DNA of 64,000 nt from Ciona savignyi (Eukaryota > Chordata > Ascidiacea > Phlebobranchia > Cionidae). Every line of letters starts with the position of its first letter. Within the stretch, counting starts at the first letter, position 1. A program made the position numbers and the translations under genes. The notes beneath the pieces were generated by a model. That model saw nothing but the letters and a program-made list of their open reading frames with translations. It was not told the DNA's origin and searched no databases. Where the stretch lies: the NCBI GenBank assembly GCA_000149265.1, contig CH003041.1, forward strand, positions 528,204 to 592,203, written 5' to 3'. Positions 48,901 to 61,000 of this stretch are shown one piece after another.

Positions 48901-51027
48901 ATAAAGAAGAGTTGTGGGTAACGCCATACCCATTTAGCCATTTTTGATCAAGCTCTGGTGATTTGGTTTTAAATGCTATTAAAATTGTCATTTATACGCC
49001 TGGTTGGCTGTAAAGTTGTTTACCGATTTTTCGTTTAACTTTGGCCGAGTTGGCCACAAACGTAACCATCTAAGTTACATTCGTGTTTTTGCATTTCCCA
49101 CAAGGGTTTAACTTCCAAACCACAATGCGTTGTAGAAGTCTGATTGAAACCCATCCTTTACAAGTTTACCAGGTGAAAATACCAATCGGGTCCGATTAAA
49201 TTCCCGCCATAGTTCGTCCTAGCGACGCTCAGGCTTAGTTTTCGAAAATCTATTCTGAGAAAAGGCGAATTGCAATCAATCAAAACCGGTAATTGCTGAT
49301 AACGCGCGGCATTCATTTTGCCCGGGCAAACATCAAGTTGGGTATCGCCAACGTTAAGCATCAATTTTCAGGAGTACCGTGGGAAGAGACACAAGCAGGT
49401 AACCAAGCAAAAACCCAATCCCTATTTACTAAACAAACAATGCCATTGTCTGTTGCCCGCAAGGTCTTTAATCGGAAACAGTTAGTTACTGTCTGCAAGG
49501 ACAAGGTTTTGTACTGTAATATATTACGTCTTTTAATTGGGGAAAACACACTACGCGCGTTCTTTTAACAAACTACGCACAAGAATTATAGAATTTTGTA
49601 ATCACCGTTTCATACGGGAATCGATCAAAATTTATTTCGACTCGGGCAAATTGACGTTGATAATCCTGAAACTAGGTTCCGGTTTCGTGTGCTTGTCAAT
49701 GGGAAAGGTATGCTGATTAAACTGCCACGAAGTAACGAAGTAAAAATACCACACAGTTCCCAACAACGTCGGTGGTCTAGGTAACATACTGACGCCCATT
49801 TTCAATCGGATACCCTTGGAATTGCTTGACTGCCTTTGATTCGCTGCCGAACCTAAATAGATTTACAACCACTAAGTTATCAAATATATCGACAGTACTG
49901 CGCGTCATACAATGCCCACGCACATGGGGTACTGTAAAGAATGTAGAACTTCTAGAAATAGTGAAATTGTCTATGGTTCACGTTCGCATTGTTAACTAAT
50001 TAACCAGGTCGGAAAATTTGTCGAAGACAGTCACCGAAGTCGTGTCGCTTGTTTGTAGAAAACATAAGGACCCCGTATTGTACTCGTCTGTGGCATTGGG
50101 CCAGAACGTGACTAATACATTACTGCTCTATTCTCAGGGCCCCCATAACCGAGGACTGAGACCTTAGACTGAGACCAGGGCTGGTGTAAACATCTTGAAA
50201 AGAATCAAGTAACTTCCTTTTCACACATTACATTGCTATTTTAGAATTATTCTGAAATCAATAATTTCACACGTACCAAGTAAAAATAAAAACCCGTGGA
50301 AACAAAAATAAATATTTCAAAGATATTCGCATAGAATTTTACAAAAATAAGTTGGGATTTGTTTAGCTTTTTGCAACTTCGAATGCGATATTTAAATCAA
50401 TAAATCAAACGGAATATCGAGAGCAAGGCTATACAACTTTCCTAATTTCCAAAACAAACGAAGCTAATGCTGGCTTAAACACAATCCTGTTTTGAAAACA
50501 GTGATTCCCTGAGAAGAGTAATTTTCTTCATTAAGTCTCTGTCCACGCGCGCATTGATTTGTGTCAACACTGCATGGGAATGTAAAGAGTTAACCTCAGC
50601 CAGAGTTTTGTTCCCGCGGCCTCGCGAGGAATTCTCCCCTTTCCCAGTATCAGGTTTGCCTGTACAGGAGCGTCAAATCGTCCCGCCTCCGTATCAGTTA
50701 CAGTACTAACTGCTTTGCTATTCATTGGCCAGCGCTGTCCACTTTGTAACGATCAAGCCTTTGCCCGAAACAACAAAGGGCTTCAATAAACAAACGCACA
50801 GCGATCACAATTGATAGGATGGGATTACTAATCATTAAATAACTTCCACTGTACAAATAATGTCGCAAACATTTCTTTTGTTTCGTAACGGCGGTTCACA
50901 CCTTACCACTTGAGAAAAAGTATACATTTATTCAAAAGGAATGTTTCTAGTGCTTTGACACCATGTCTATTGTTACCCCATATTAAAAACGTGGGATATT
51001 CCCAAATCAAAGTTAAAACGGATGGGA
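45939..51027. other. Upstream region of noggin, proximal 5 kb
   Basis: No gene, SINE or long repeat is recognised. A GC-rich patch at 47430-47710 has open frames of 85-88 codons on both strands, neither recognised. The position directly upstream of a developmental signalling gene makes enhancers likely, but no specific site is claimed. Confidence 0.4.
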
Positions 51028-51032
51028 CTATA

Positions 51033-51494
51033 GATGGCGTATAACCAATTAAGACCTCTATGAACTGCAGGATGTGACGAGTGGTACCCTCCATGAGTCA
51101 TTGTTTTTAAACGAGTGTTTTGCTGAGTAACAATGGTGGTGATTCCCCAATGTTTGTTTGGTTGAAAGCAGCATGTGCTAGGCTGCGCGCCGGTGTTCTC
51201 GTTTGGCTGTAAAGTTTTGTAAGCGTGGAGCAGTGCTTTGTAAAATAAAGGTGTTGATTGTGCATCTGTTAGCTGTTTTGTTGAAAAAAAGTTGCCGATG
51301 TACGAAGGGGTATGGGCTCAAAATTTTTAAACAAAATTTTCTAGGGTTTTGAGCTAAGGTTGCAGATCCAAGCTTCAATTTTAAGTTGTGAAAAAATCTA
51401 AGACTTTCTATGTCAGGATTTTGAGTGACAGTCGTTTTTGTGAGGTCAGTTTGCATTGGAGAGATAGGGAAAATAATTAGTTGAACGCCTCCTA
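51033..51494. repeat. Left direct terminal repeat
   Basis: About 462 bases. On the minus strand it contains a 92-codon open frame that is repeated unchanged in the right copy. The identity of that frame only reflects the young age of the repeat and is not evidence of a gene. Confidence 0.9.
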
Positions 51495-52767
51495 AATGAA
51501 AAACGGGCTATTTTGATTTTTTTGCTAAAATCTCCAAATTTATAGAAATTTGAGTGTGGATAAATGTTTCTAGTCAACTGTTTGTCTAAAATCTTACACT
51601 TACTTACTTATTCTAATTAGAAAAGTAATTAATTAGTCATTTTTCCTCATTTTTGGTCATTTTCACTCCGGTAAAGGGTCGTTCGGTATATTTTTTCAAG
51701 AACATAACTTCGAATGGCTTTTATAAATACCAGACAATCTTTCGATACAGGCTTTTAATCCGATTTGTGATATCGGACTGAAAAATGTACTACTCTTGGT
51801 ATCCACATGTGTACATTTTTTTCATATTTTTCAATTTTTGGGCAGGTGTGAAGGCCTAGATGTGTTGTTGGACACTTATTCATACAGAAGATATAAAAAC
51901 TTACCAATCCTAACCATCCTTGATTGTCAAACATTGGTGAAAGAAGTGGAGGCGGACAAAATGTGGTCACACGAGGCTCAAAGGTGACATTGGGTGTGTT
52001 TTTTTATTCAAAAACAACAATTTGTACCCTGGTTATTGACTTTAAACCTTTCAAATTATAGTGAAAAAATGTGCTGAAACTTGTGGAACATCAAGCAGTG
52101 AATTTTAATGTGTACGAAGAGTTTCAGTCATCACCAAAGACCCTGTCGCCAAATGAAATCTACAGAATGACCACCCTTCAGTCGAAGGCCTGCAATAGCC
52201 GAAGCAGTCAACAGAAACGGTTAAAATTTGGACAGGAGTCTCACAGAATGACCTCTACTAGTAAGTTCGAACAGTTTAAACCAAATTGGAACGGTCACCG
52301 GTTCCAAGATGGCGTATAACCAATTAAGACCTCTATGGAACTGCAGGATGTGACGAGTGGTACCCTCCATGAGTCATTGTTTTTAAACGAGTGTTTTGCT
52401 GAGTAACAATGGTGGTGATTCCCCAATGTTTGTTTGGTTGAAAGCAGCATGTGCTAGGCTGCGCGCCGGTGTTCTCGTTTGGCTGTAAAGTTTTGTAAGC
52501 GTGGAGCAGTGCTTTGTAAAATAAAGGTGTTGATTGTGCATCTGTTAGCTGTTTTGTTGAAAAAAAGTTGCCGATGTACGAAGGGGTATGGGCTCAAAAT
52601 TTTTAAACAAAATTTTCTAGGGTTTTGAGCTAAGGTTGCAGATCCAAGCTTCAATTTTAAGTTGTGAAAAAATCTAAGACTTTCTATGTCAGGATTTTGA
52701 GTGACAGTCGTTTTTGTGAGGTCAGTTTGCATTGGAGAGATAGGGAAAATAATTAGTTGAACGCCTC
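51033..52767. mobile_element. Young element with two near-identical direct terminal repeats
   Basis: Direct repeats at 51033-51494 and 52308-52770 differ by one base indel (CTCTATGAACTG versus CTCTATGGAACTG). The unique middle of about 0.8 kb has no pol, protease, integrase or transposase motif, only short open frames on + (51796-51987, 52071-52319). The outer ends read GATGGCGT and ACGCCTC, nearly inverted, and both are flanked by CTATA (51028-51032 and 52768-52772), which fits a 5-base target duplication. This looks like a non-autonomous LTR-type (TRIM-like) element. The ends are not TG..CA, so another class or a local duplication is possible. Confidence 0.6.
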
Positions 52768-52770
52768 CTA
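52308..52770. repeat. Right direct terminal repeat
   Basis: 463 bases, the same as the left repeat except for one inserted G. Its left neighbour is the partly self-complementary GGAACGGTCACCGGTTCC. Confidence 0.9.
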
Positions 52771-52772
52771 TA

Positions 52773-54726
52773 CTACTGACAAAAAATTGTTTATTTAAAA
52801 TGAATTATTATATTTTTTCGCACATCCTACTGTTGTGAATAGATTCTAATTTTGAATCGTATTGTTAGCTGCCGCAAGATTGTATAATTAAAACCAGCAT
52901 ATGGTAAGAATACGGGAAACGGATTCTCTTGCCAAAGAAAACAGACTCCCGCTATTACGAAGAAGAATGAGGGGGTCATAATACCTTTAAGTAAATACAG
53001 GCCCTTTTAAAACCTCTTTGTCAGTGGTGTTAGGTTTTATGAGAGAATAAACCGTATCTCAAACGCCATTTATCACCTTTATATTACTGGACCGACACCG
53101 TCACTCAAATTGCGACCGCAACTGACCATAAAAACTGACCTTTTAGCGACCAGTCACAAACAAAAAATGAGGGTTTTAAGCGATGACCGCATGCGTCATT
53201 TCATCTATAAAATTTTATTTTAATTCAAAGAAATGTGAGCAATCAAACCAACGGTCAAGAACCGGATGCAATTTAGACGAATTTCACTGTAAAGTAACAA
53301 AGAGTATACGAAACATATGATTATGAAATATAATTAAAAAAAACTATTTTAAAAACGAAAATATAAATAAACGAAATAATTATTTAAAAACAGAGAAATC
53401 TCTTATATGTGTAAGAAGGATAACGAGATTAGAGACGCAAGTGCATTACAAGCAGACAACAGACAACAGCTATATTGTATAATGTTACACACGGAAGTAA
53501 AGTATTCCTTTGGAGTCGCATTGTCGAATTGACCCGTCCGTTATCAAGGGTAACCGAACACTTTAAATAACATAATCAAACAGTCGGAACCGGTGTGCAA
53601 ACTATAACCGTCCCGTTTTACATTTAGCACCTTACGACCTGGTCAGTCGACCTATAGCCTTGATTGTAAAACGATACGAGAGCCATAGAGTAACCCATTA
53701 GGTAAAGAACGAGCCCCAGACTTACGGGCGGCCCGGTAGCGACAAGAAGTAATCTCCGTTCGGTTTTAGCCACTTGATTTGCCCTCGGAGCCATTCCCCT
53801 TTAGTAGACTTCTAAATTCAAGGATTACTTGAAAACCTTAACCAAGTCATTGGTCTTTTTAAGTATTGACATTTTCCGACATTTTGGTTAAACGTTTTGA
53901 AAAAATTGACCCTACCCAAATTGAAAGGTTGTATTATGAGATAATATGTTGACTCAACTTTAGTCTAATCCTTTAAGTAAACTGGCTTGGTCATAAACCG
54001 AATTGCTACTGTTGGACAATTTTATAATTAGACACGGTCAGTTGCCTTAGGAACGACAATAACTCATGTATGTTGCTTACTATATAAATAATTGCTGCCA
54101 GCATTCTGCTACATTCAAACGAACACGGTTGCTAACATTCCTCTTAAGGTCACCTGACGGAAATTACACTTAAAACATTACTTGCGTCAATTTAAATGTA
54201 ACAACAAACATGAGTATAAGACGATAATTTCACTTTCAAGTGTTTTATTGCATTCTATAAGCTAGAGCTAAATGTCAAGACTGCAATAGAAAATTGTGGT
54301 CCTGATTTAGAGCGATATAAAGTACAATGAGTGGTGTAAGATTACTAAACACACAACTAACTAAATAGGTAAAATTGTAAGCTCGTTATTTATTACAGCG
54401 ATTATAAAAACAGCCTTTGAAGAACCGGTAACTACAAGTACAGTTACAAGTTTTCAATCCTTAGATTCGAGTAAATAGGCGGCGTTTCTTTTTTCTCATG
54501 GGTCTAGATTTCATGTTCCTCATTTGCGAGTACAAGCGCATTTAATGTAGCGCGCATTATAGCACATTGCCGTTTCCCGTGCCACCCGACAAACAAACAT
54601 GTAGCAGTATGTTTGACAAGTAAGTTGCACCAAATCTTTGGGCCCAATGAATATCGTGTAAACCGATATAAGGCGCTGCGTCGAAACGGTCGTGAACTTA
54701 TGAACGAGTTTTTTTTACCTGTACGC
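52773..54726. other. Intergenic, nothing recognised
   Basis: No exon with matching splice phases, RNA gene or repeat family was seen in this stretch. Confidence 0.4.
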
Positions 54727-54847
54727 GGTCGAGTGGCCGAATGGTTAGCGCGACCGATACATAGGCTATACCGACTTCTATACAAAAACAGTCCTTGTGC
54801 CTAGTCCATAGTCCATCTTGGGGACGAAACTTGGCTCGGTAAAAAAA
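54727..54847 (+). repeat. tRNA-like element, second tRNA-derived family (copy 2)
   Basis: It begins GGTCGAGTGGCCGAATGGTT, has GCGACCGATAC, and ends GGGACGAAACTTGGCTCGGT plus AAAAAAA. It is about 40 bases longer in the middle than the copy at 40934-41016. The A-tail and the shared 3' end suggest retroposition. Confidence 0.6.
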
Positions 54848-54897
54848 TAAGTTTTTGTTATCTACCGTTGGCATACATACAAAAAAACAGCATGGGC

Positions 54898-55083
54898 AAA
54901 ACTAAAAAGAGAAAAAGCGGGAAGGAGGGAACTGCACACTGAAATTACGGAAACTAATTTAAACCCTCCCTGAGAATAAACTCGACCACATGTTTAAAAC
55001 TCTAATGTCATAATCTTCATTTTAATGTGCAGCGATGAAATCATTCCTTCCTTCCCGCTTTTCCTCCTTTTAGTTTTTCCCTA
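54898..55083. mobile_element. Small fold-back element
   Basis: About 30 bases at the left (AAACTAAAAAGAG, AAAGCGGGAAGGAGG) are inverted at the right end (CCTTCCCGCTTTTCCTCC, TTTTAGTTTTT). The total is about 186 bases, the size of a MITE. It lies 50 bases after the tRNA-like element at 54727. Confidence 0.6.
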
Positions 55084-58000
55084 ACAGCATCTCTGCAAAT
55101 CTTGTATAACAAGTCAAAGTCTATATCGTTTTTTACTGAAAGATTTGTGCCCAAATATTGTGCATTAAAATTCATTTAGCCTGTCAACATATCATATTCA
55201 ATAACGTTGTATTGGCATAAAAGGCGTACATCATATTATATATCTTTGATGGCGCCTTAGCGTTTATATTGCATCAATGCATAGTCTAAGCACCCGGTAT
55301 GCATTGGTTTACATGTCTCTTCAAAGCAAAAAGTTAGGTTAATTTTTCTGGGAGAAAACGCATCGCAGTACACCCTCGACGTATTTTGTGTAAAAATGTA
55401 ACAGTGACATTGGTAGTTAAGTTTAGTAGTCATTTTCCCCGAGTATTAATTAATGAGAAATTAAGCAAAAACACTGCAAAAAGGAGCAGGAAAAAACTAC
55501 AAAACGAACAGTCGTTAAAACACGCTATTTAAAAAAATAAGATGGGCCTAACTAATATAATAATATATTTATTGAAAATAAAACATTTTTAGGGAAAACC
55601 GGCGTAAGACATAGTTTAGTATGGATAACTATACACTGAGAAAATATTATGTTTGTTGATAAACACAAGTATAGGGGTATTTTACCATCACTATAATACG
55701 GGTACCCTTGTATACAAATATTAAAATACCGACCGGTGGAGTCTTCATGCAACTTCTCAGTGCTTAAAAATGTAAAGATCGCACGGGGTACTGGTATAGC
55801 ACTCGCCCAATGTGCTGAAATGTTTACTGTCTGCAGGCGACCCACTTGGGCGATTTAAGATTACTTTCACTGCTAGTGAAGTAGAGTTGGCCAAGTAGGG
55901 GCGGTACGATCCGTCTACCACAAGTGTTGTAGCGATGTCTTGCGGCGACAAGAAAGCACTTCTATAAAACACACACACACATACCTTCAAACGTAGGACG
56001 AAAAACCTAATGGTGCAAGCTTCTTACACATTTGTCGCTTGATATGAACAGCTTTATGCACACAAGTTGTATGTGGTAAATTGAACAATTAATTTTTTAT
56101 TAGAAAACTTCGGTGAATCTTTTCTGCGTATTTTATAGTTGACCAAAAATGGTGGGTTTTCATCTAGACGTCTACTAGATAAACAACATTGGAAAATAAA
56201 AGGGATTTAATGCCTTTTTAATGTTTCAATTCCCAAAGTACAGTTTCCATCGCACGGTCAAGATATTTGTGACAAAGGCGATCGGTTTTAGAGTTCATTT
56301 TCGACTCATCCTGAACCGGTAATGGCATTCTCGTGTAGTACAATTAATGATTTTGCCGTTTACCCGACAAGAAAGTCAGAGCCATTCAATTTAATCAGCC
56401 CTTTAAGTAACAAAAAATTTCCAACAAGTTTAAATGGGGTAAGACTAGTTTTCCCAAAAAATATACTGAATTGGTTCCAATTAATTCAGCATGAGGATCG
56501 TTTATGTTCGAAATATTTATAAATAAATGGTTGCGCTTTTATTGGCGATCTGTTTTCAGTAGAGCTTCGGGAAAGTTTGATTACTGTAAATACCGTTTCG
56601 CGCGATTTTAATCTGAGGCTTGAAATACTAGCACTTTCTTAATCCAACCATGTCGTGCGCAAACCTCAAATCAATCACGGAATGGTGCGTCAGACCGCAG
56701 ATTTTCGTCAAATAAAATTTATGTTACGGAGCTGCGATGGCGTAGCTGACAGCACTTGATGATAGACGAGACTAGCACCGCTGAACTTAGAACCTTTGGC
56801 GGTCTTACTTTGGTCAAGACCACCCAAATAAATCGCTCCACCTGGAAGGGAAATAATTTAGTAACACGAAGGTACACTCACTGGAAGATGCATTGATGTA
56901 GGATGTTTGTGAACTGTTTACTGTTACCGAGCAATGACTAGCTCAAAACATAGTTGTCGCTAGAAGGTTGAGGAGGGGCAGGCAGCCAAAAACTCCGTCG
57001 ACTGTGTCTAAAAAACTAGATGAACTTAGAGTAACCTAACCCCTAACGCGTGGCGAGGTTTAAGCGCATACCATTATAGCTAAGTTTAATTAATTCGCTT
57101 GAAATGGACACCGGAACGAATCAATGATATAGTTCCGAGCTAGCGTATGTCAACAGTAGCTATCAATCACGACGGTGTTATCGGGCGACGAAAGTTGCAC
57201 TGTCAAGTCTTCGGACGTGCCATATCAGTCAATTTAAGTTAAAGCCATCACATTTAAACCCTTGCTTATACATTATTACAGATGGTTTGGTTTCCTTCGA
57301 CACATATTAAAATAAACCTCTGCATTTTTAGTATGTGTTAAACAGGTGTGTATGAAGGGTATAAATGACGTACCGACCCGTGGTATGCGTTTCTATCAAG
57401 CCACTAAAATGTATCATCCACAAATGACAGAAATGTCCAGATCTACATTTATTGGACACAATTTCTAAGGAAAATGCTATAGATATTTTGTTAACCCCCA
57501 ATAATCAATAAATGTAGGAAACAAAAATGCAGCATGTAATCCATAAATGTAGGAAACAAAAAATGCAGCATGTTCCAAAAGTTTAAAGTTATTTGTTGGT
57601 GTATATTTTATAGCTGTAATCGTCACGATAAACCAATGGATTTGGGTATATATAGAAAACCGTCGTCATGCTTAAACAAAATTAAAGCACTTCAAGTCCA
57701 TTAAGTCCCCAAAGCATTTCTTTTTATTAATCACTGTCCATAATTGTAGCCTCCACCTATCTTTAAACACGGAATTCTCTCACACCTTTGTATACAGACT
57801 CTATGGTAGCTTTTAATATAGGGTGTTTAAGTATGGGTAACGTGTAAGGTTGTCTCACCCCACGATTTTTAACATTCGACTTAACATGTTGATTAAATTA
57901 CCCCGTGCGATGGTACGTAAACGCCCCAAAATGTTTTTGTTTACTGATCGAGGAAATTACTGGTTTTTAATTTAATTACGCAAGTCGAGTTAAGACGGAT

Positions 58001-61000
58001 TTTAGCGGATGCTTAAAAGCAAATCTTCGGTACGCTTTAAAACCCCATCAAGGGAACCTTTGACACGTGCTGGCAAGTTTGGTTCGACGATAAATGATGT
58101 GGTTGATTGTGGTTCTCGGGAAATAATTGATGCGGTTTTTCACGAGCAAGACCGGCGCCTCGTCGAGATTTCAAGATCGTAATGATTTACTTTACAAATG
58201 GCGTACATGTCCCAATATTTGAGCTTGCACACTTACCAATATTAATCGGTTAATTAAACGACCATTTCTTGATTTATCAAGAGGTAATAAAAATGCCATG
58301 CATCGGGTTATTCTCTTATTTAAAATGCAAACCATGCAAAGTTTAAGTGAAAACCTTATGAGAGTTGTGGCTGTGAGGAGGCGAACTGGCGAGTAAATCA
58401 ATTATACACAGCCAAATCCATTTTAATTAGGTTTATTGTTTGCGTAACCCAATCATTAAAAAATATCACAAGGCTGTAGCATTATAACCTTAGATGAGTT
58501 TAAAACTACAACTACGAAAAAGATCGGAAATACCGTGTATTGGCAGGATTTAATATACTTCTCGTCGGGGCCATTTACCTATTGACTAACGACTCAAAAG
58601 GTTATGGCATTAAAAGACCATCTAAACCATCAGATTCGTTTTTCGTGTATTTACGCACGTGTCGCTGTAAATGCCATACGCAAGGATAAGGTTACTTAGA
58701 TGATAATCGCGTTTCCGATGCAAATATCCCATAATCCATATTCAAATAACCCCTGTACAGTGAAATTTGAACAGGAATACAGACATCCACGATTAATGGT
58801 AGTTTGTCGTTTAAAACCGCTCGAAGGAGAATAAAAAGTCTTAATCATAAAATTGAATTCATTAAACTCGACAATGGAATACATTGTTTTGGAAGCGTTG
58901 TGCATTTTCACCTTTTCCACCACAAAGATGGGTGACAATTCCTGAGAGGGTGCAGTCAATTTTAAAGCGAAACTGATTTTCTTGACATCAGCACTATCTA
59001 TACATTTAGTCGGTTAATCATCCCCGCCGTCCATAAACATTAATATCGGGAAAGGGGGCAAATCTTTTGAGTGGGCGTCAATCTCAACGTGTCCCGAGCC
59101 TGTCTGTTCGATTTGCGAAATTAAATTTGAGTTGTCGCAATTTTCGGCCGAGCAAGTCGAATCGGGAAGTCCGCAAACACTAAGAACGTGACAGATTCCA
59201 AGTCAGAATTATCAACTTGAATCAGTGTTTCCTAAGGATTAATGTTTTTTTCCATTAGCCAAATCAAACTTCGAATATGACGACTGCACCCACAAGACAG
59301 TTCTATAAGAATCACCAAACCAGTTTTCACTAATTTGTCTGCTACACACAATGAAATAGTTCACCAAAAAACAATTAGTAAAAACACTAAACATACGCAT
59401 AGAATATTGCTTAAGTAAAGCAAACCCGGTGCTACCTATATAAATTAGTGTTTAACATACGACGTATAAAACGTGTTACCTTAAATATGGATACAATTTT
59501 GTAATGAGGTTCGAATAGGCCCACCTCAAAATATCTTGCTAAACATTAATGGTACAATTAAGACCTATTTTAGTGATACGCTTATAGATTTGAATTCGTG
59601 AAAATAAAATCGAGTTAAATAAAAAAATGGAAACACTGAAAAGATGCTGTCAATGAGGATCCTTGGTGGACATTGCGACGCCGAATATACTCAGCGCTTA
59701 TTATTTCATCACAATCATTCTAAACGGGTTATTACTTCGCTACCGGTGAGTTGACAGGTTCCTTGAGAGCTGTCAAATTTCGGACAGTTCCGAATGCAAA
59801 CAAAAGTCTTTATATTCCTAAAACAGCGCTGGAAACCGTCGCTATCTCGTGACCAAGGCTTCTGCTTACGCCATAGAGTAAACACAAACTAGTGGTTATT
59901 AGCCAGGGTGATACAAAGCCTTGCTGTTTTAGTCTAAGTTGAGCAATAAGTTTAAGATTGCGCTAGATTAAGTACAGTCTTAAAAACGCACTCTAAACCG
60001 CGTTGTCATTCAACAATCGGAAAACAAAGAATTTTCCGATAAAGGTTAATAATATTGGCACCAACGTTGCAACGACTGACAGTTTTGCAAGTTTTTGGTA
60101 TCTATGTTTACACAAAATAATTGGAATTTTTTAATATACAATAACGAAGTATACACAGAGCATACCTTTAAAATTTGTTATATCGACTGCGATTACGTCA
60201 TGCCATAGGACAAGACCTGAAAGTATATTTCCCGGCTCGCTATGTCCTGTTTTTAAGAGGCAAATAAAAAATGACGTCTTCTTTAATTAGATGTTTTTAT
60301 AATTTTTGTAGACCTTTAACTTTACAGGATTTTTTTTGGTCTTTTCCTGCATGTTTTGTTGTGCATTACTGTAAATACAATGTCAACTGTCAAATTCTGA
60401 TGTCAGCATACATTTAAACATAAAAATAAAATTTTGATTTTTTCTTTATATGTTTAGTGTAATATAATCTAAAAAACGACTCAATGTCTATCATATATGA
60501 GGCTTATATCGAATTTTACTGTTTAAAGTGTATTAAGTGTGCCTGTATTATTCTAATCCTGTTTATACTGGCTCTTTGGGGATAAACACTAAAAGCGAGG
60601 TTCTTTGATGATGCGTTTTGGGTTTCATTAAAACGAAGAAAGAATGTTCCTAATAGATATCGATCGGATGATAAATGTTATGCAGAAAAGACAAGTCAAC
60701 CAGAAATCTGGCTGTTGTTTCTAATTATCACAATGCCGTACTGTAAAATCCACCATTACAGGGCTTTAAAAGGCCTAAAAAGAATATTGATATTAGAATA
60801 GGTTGCTAGTCATTGGCCAATGAAACACCCAGCACAAAATAAAGGTAGACTGTATTTATAAAGTTTTATAAAATGTATGTATATGTTCGATCAAAATGGT
60901 TTAATTCAGCTTTCTCAGGTTTTACCGGGTCGCCGTGTGACCGTCGCGGCTACTTGAAATTTCGACGCGGCAGCAATAACTCGAACGCCGCTCCAGTTCG

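Noticed and set aside
51178-51456. Identical 92-codon frames at 51178-51456 and 52454-52732 (-)
   Set aside because: Identity follows from the young direct repeats. There are no recognisable motifs and no sign of coding constraint.
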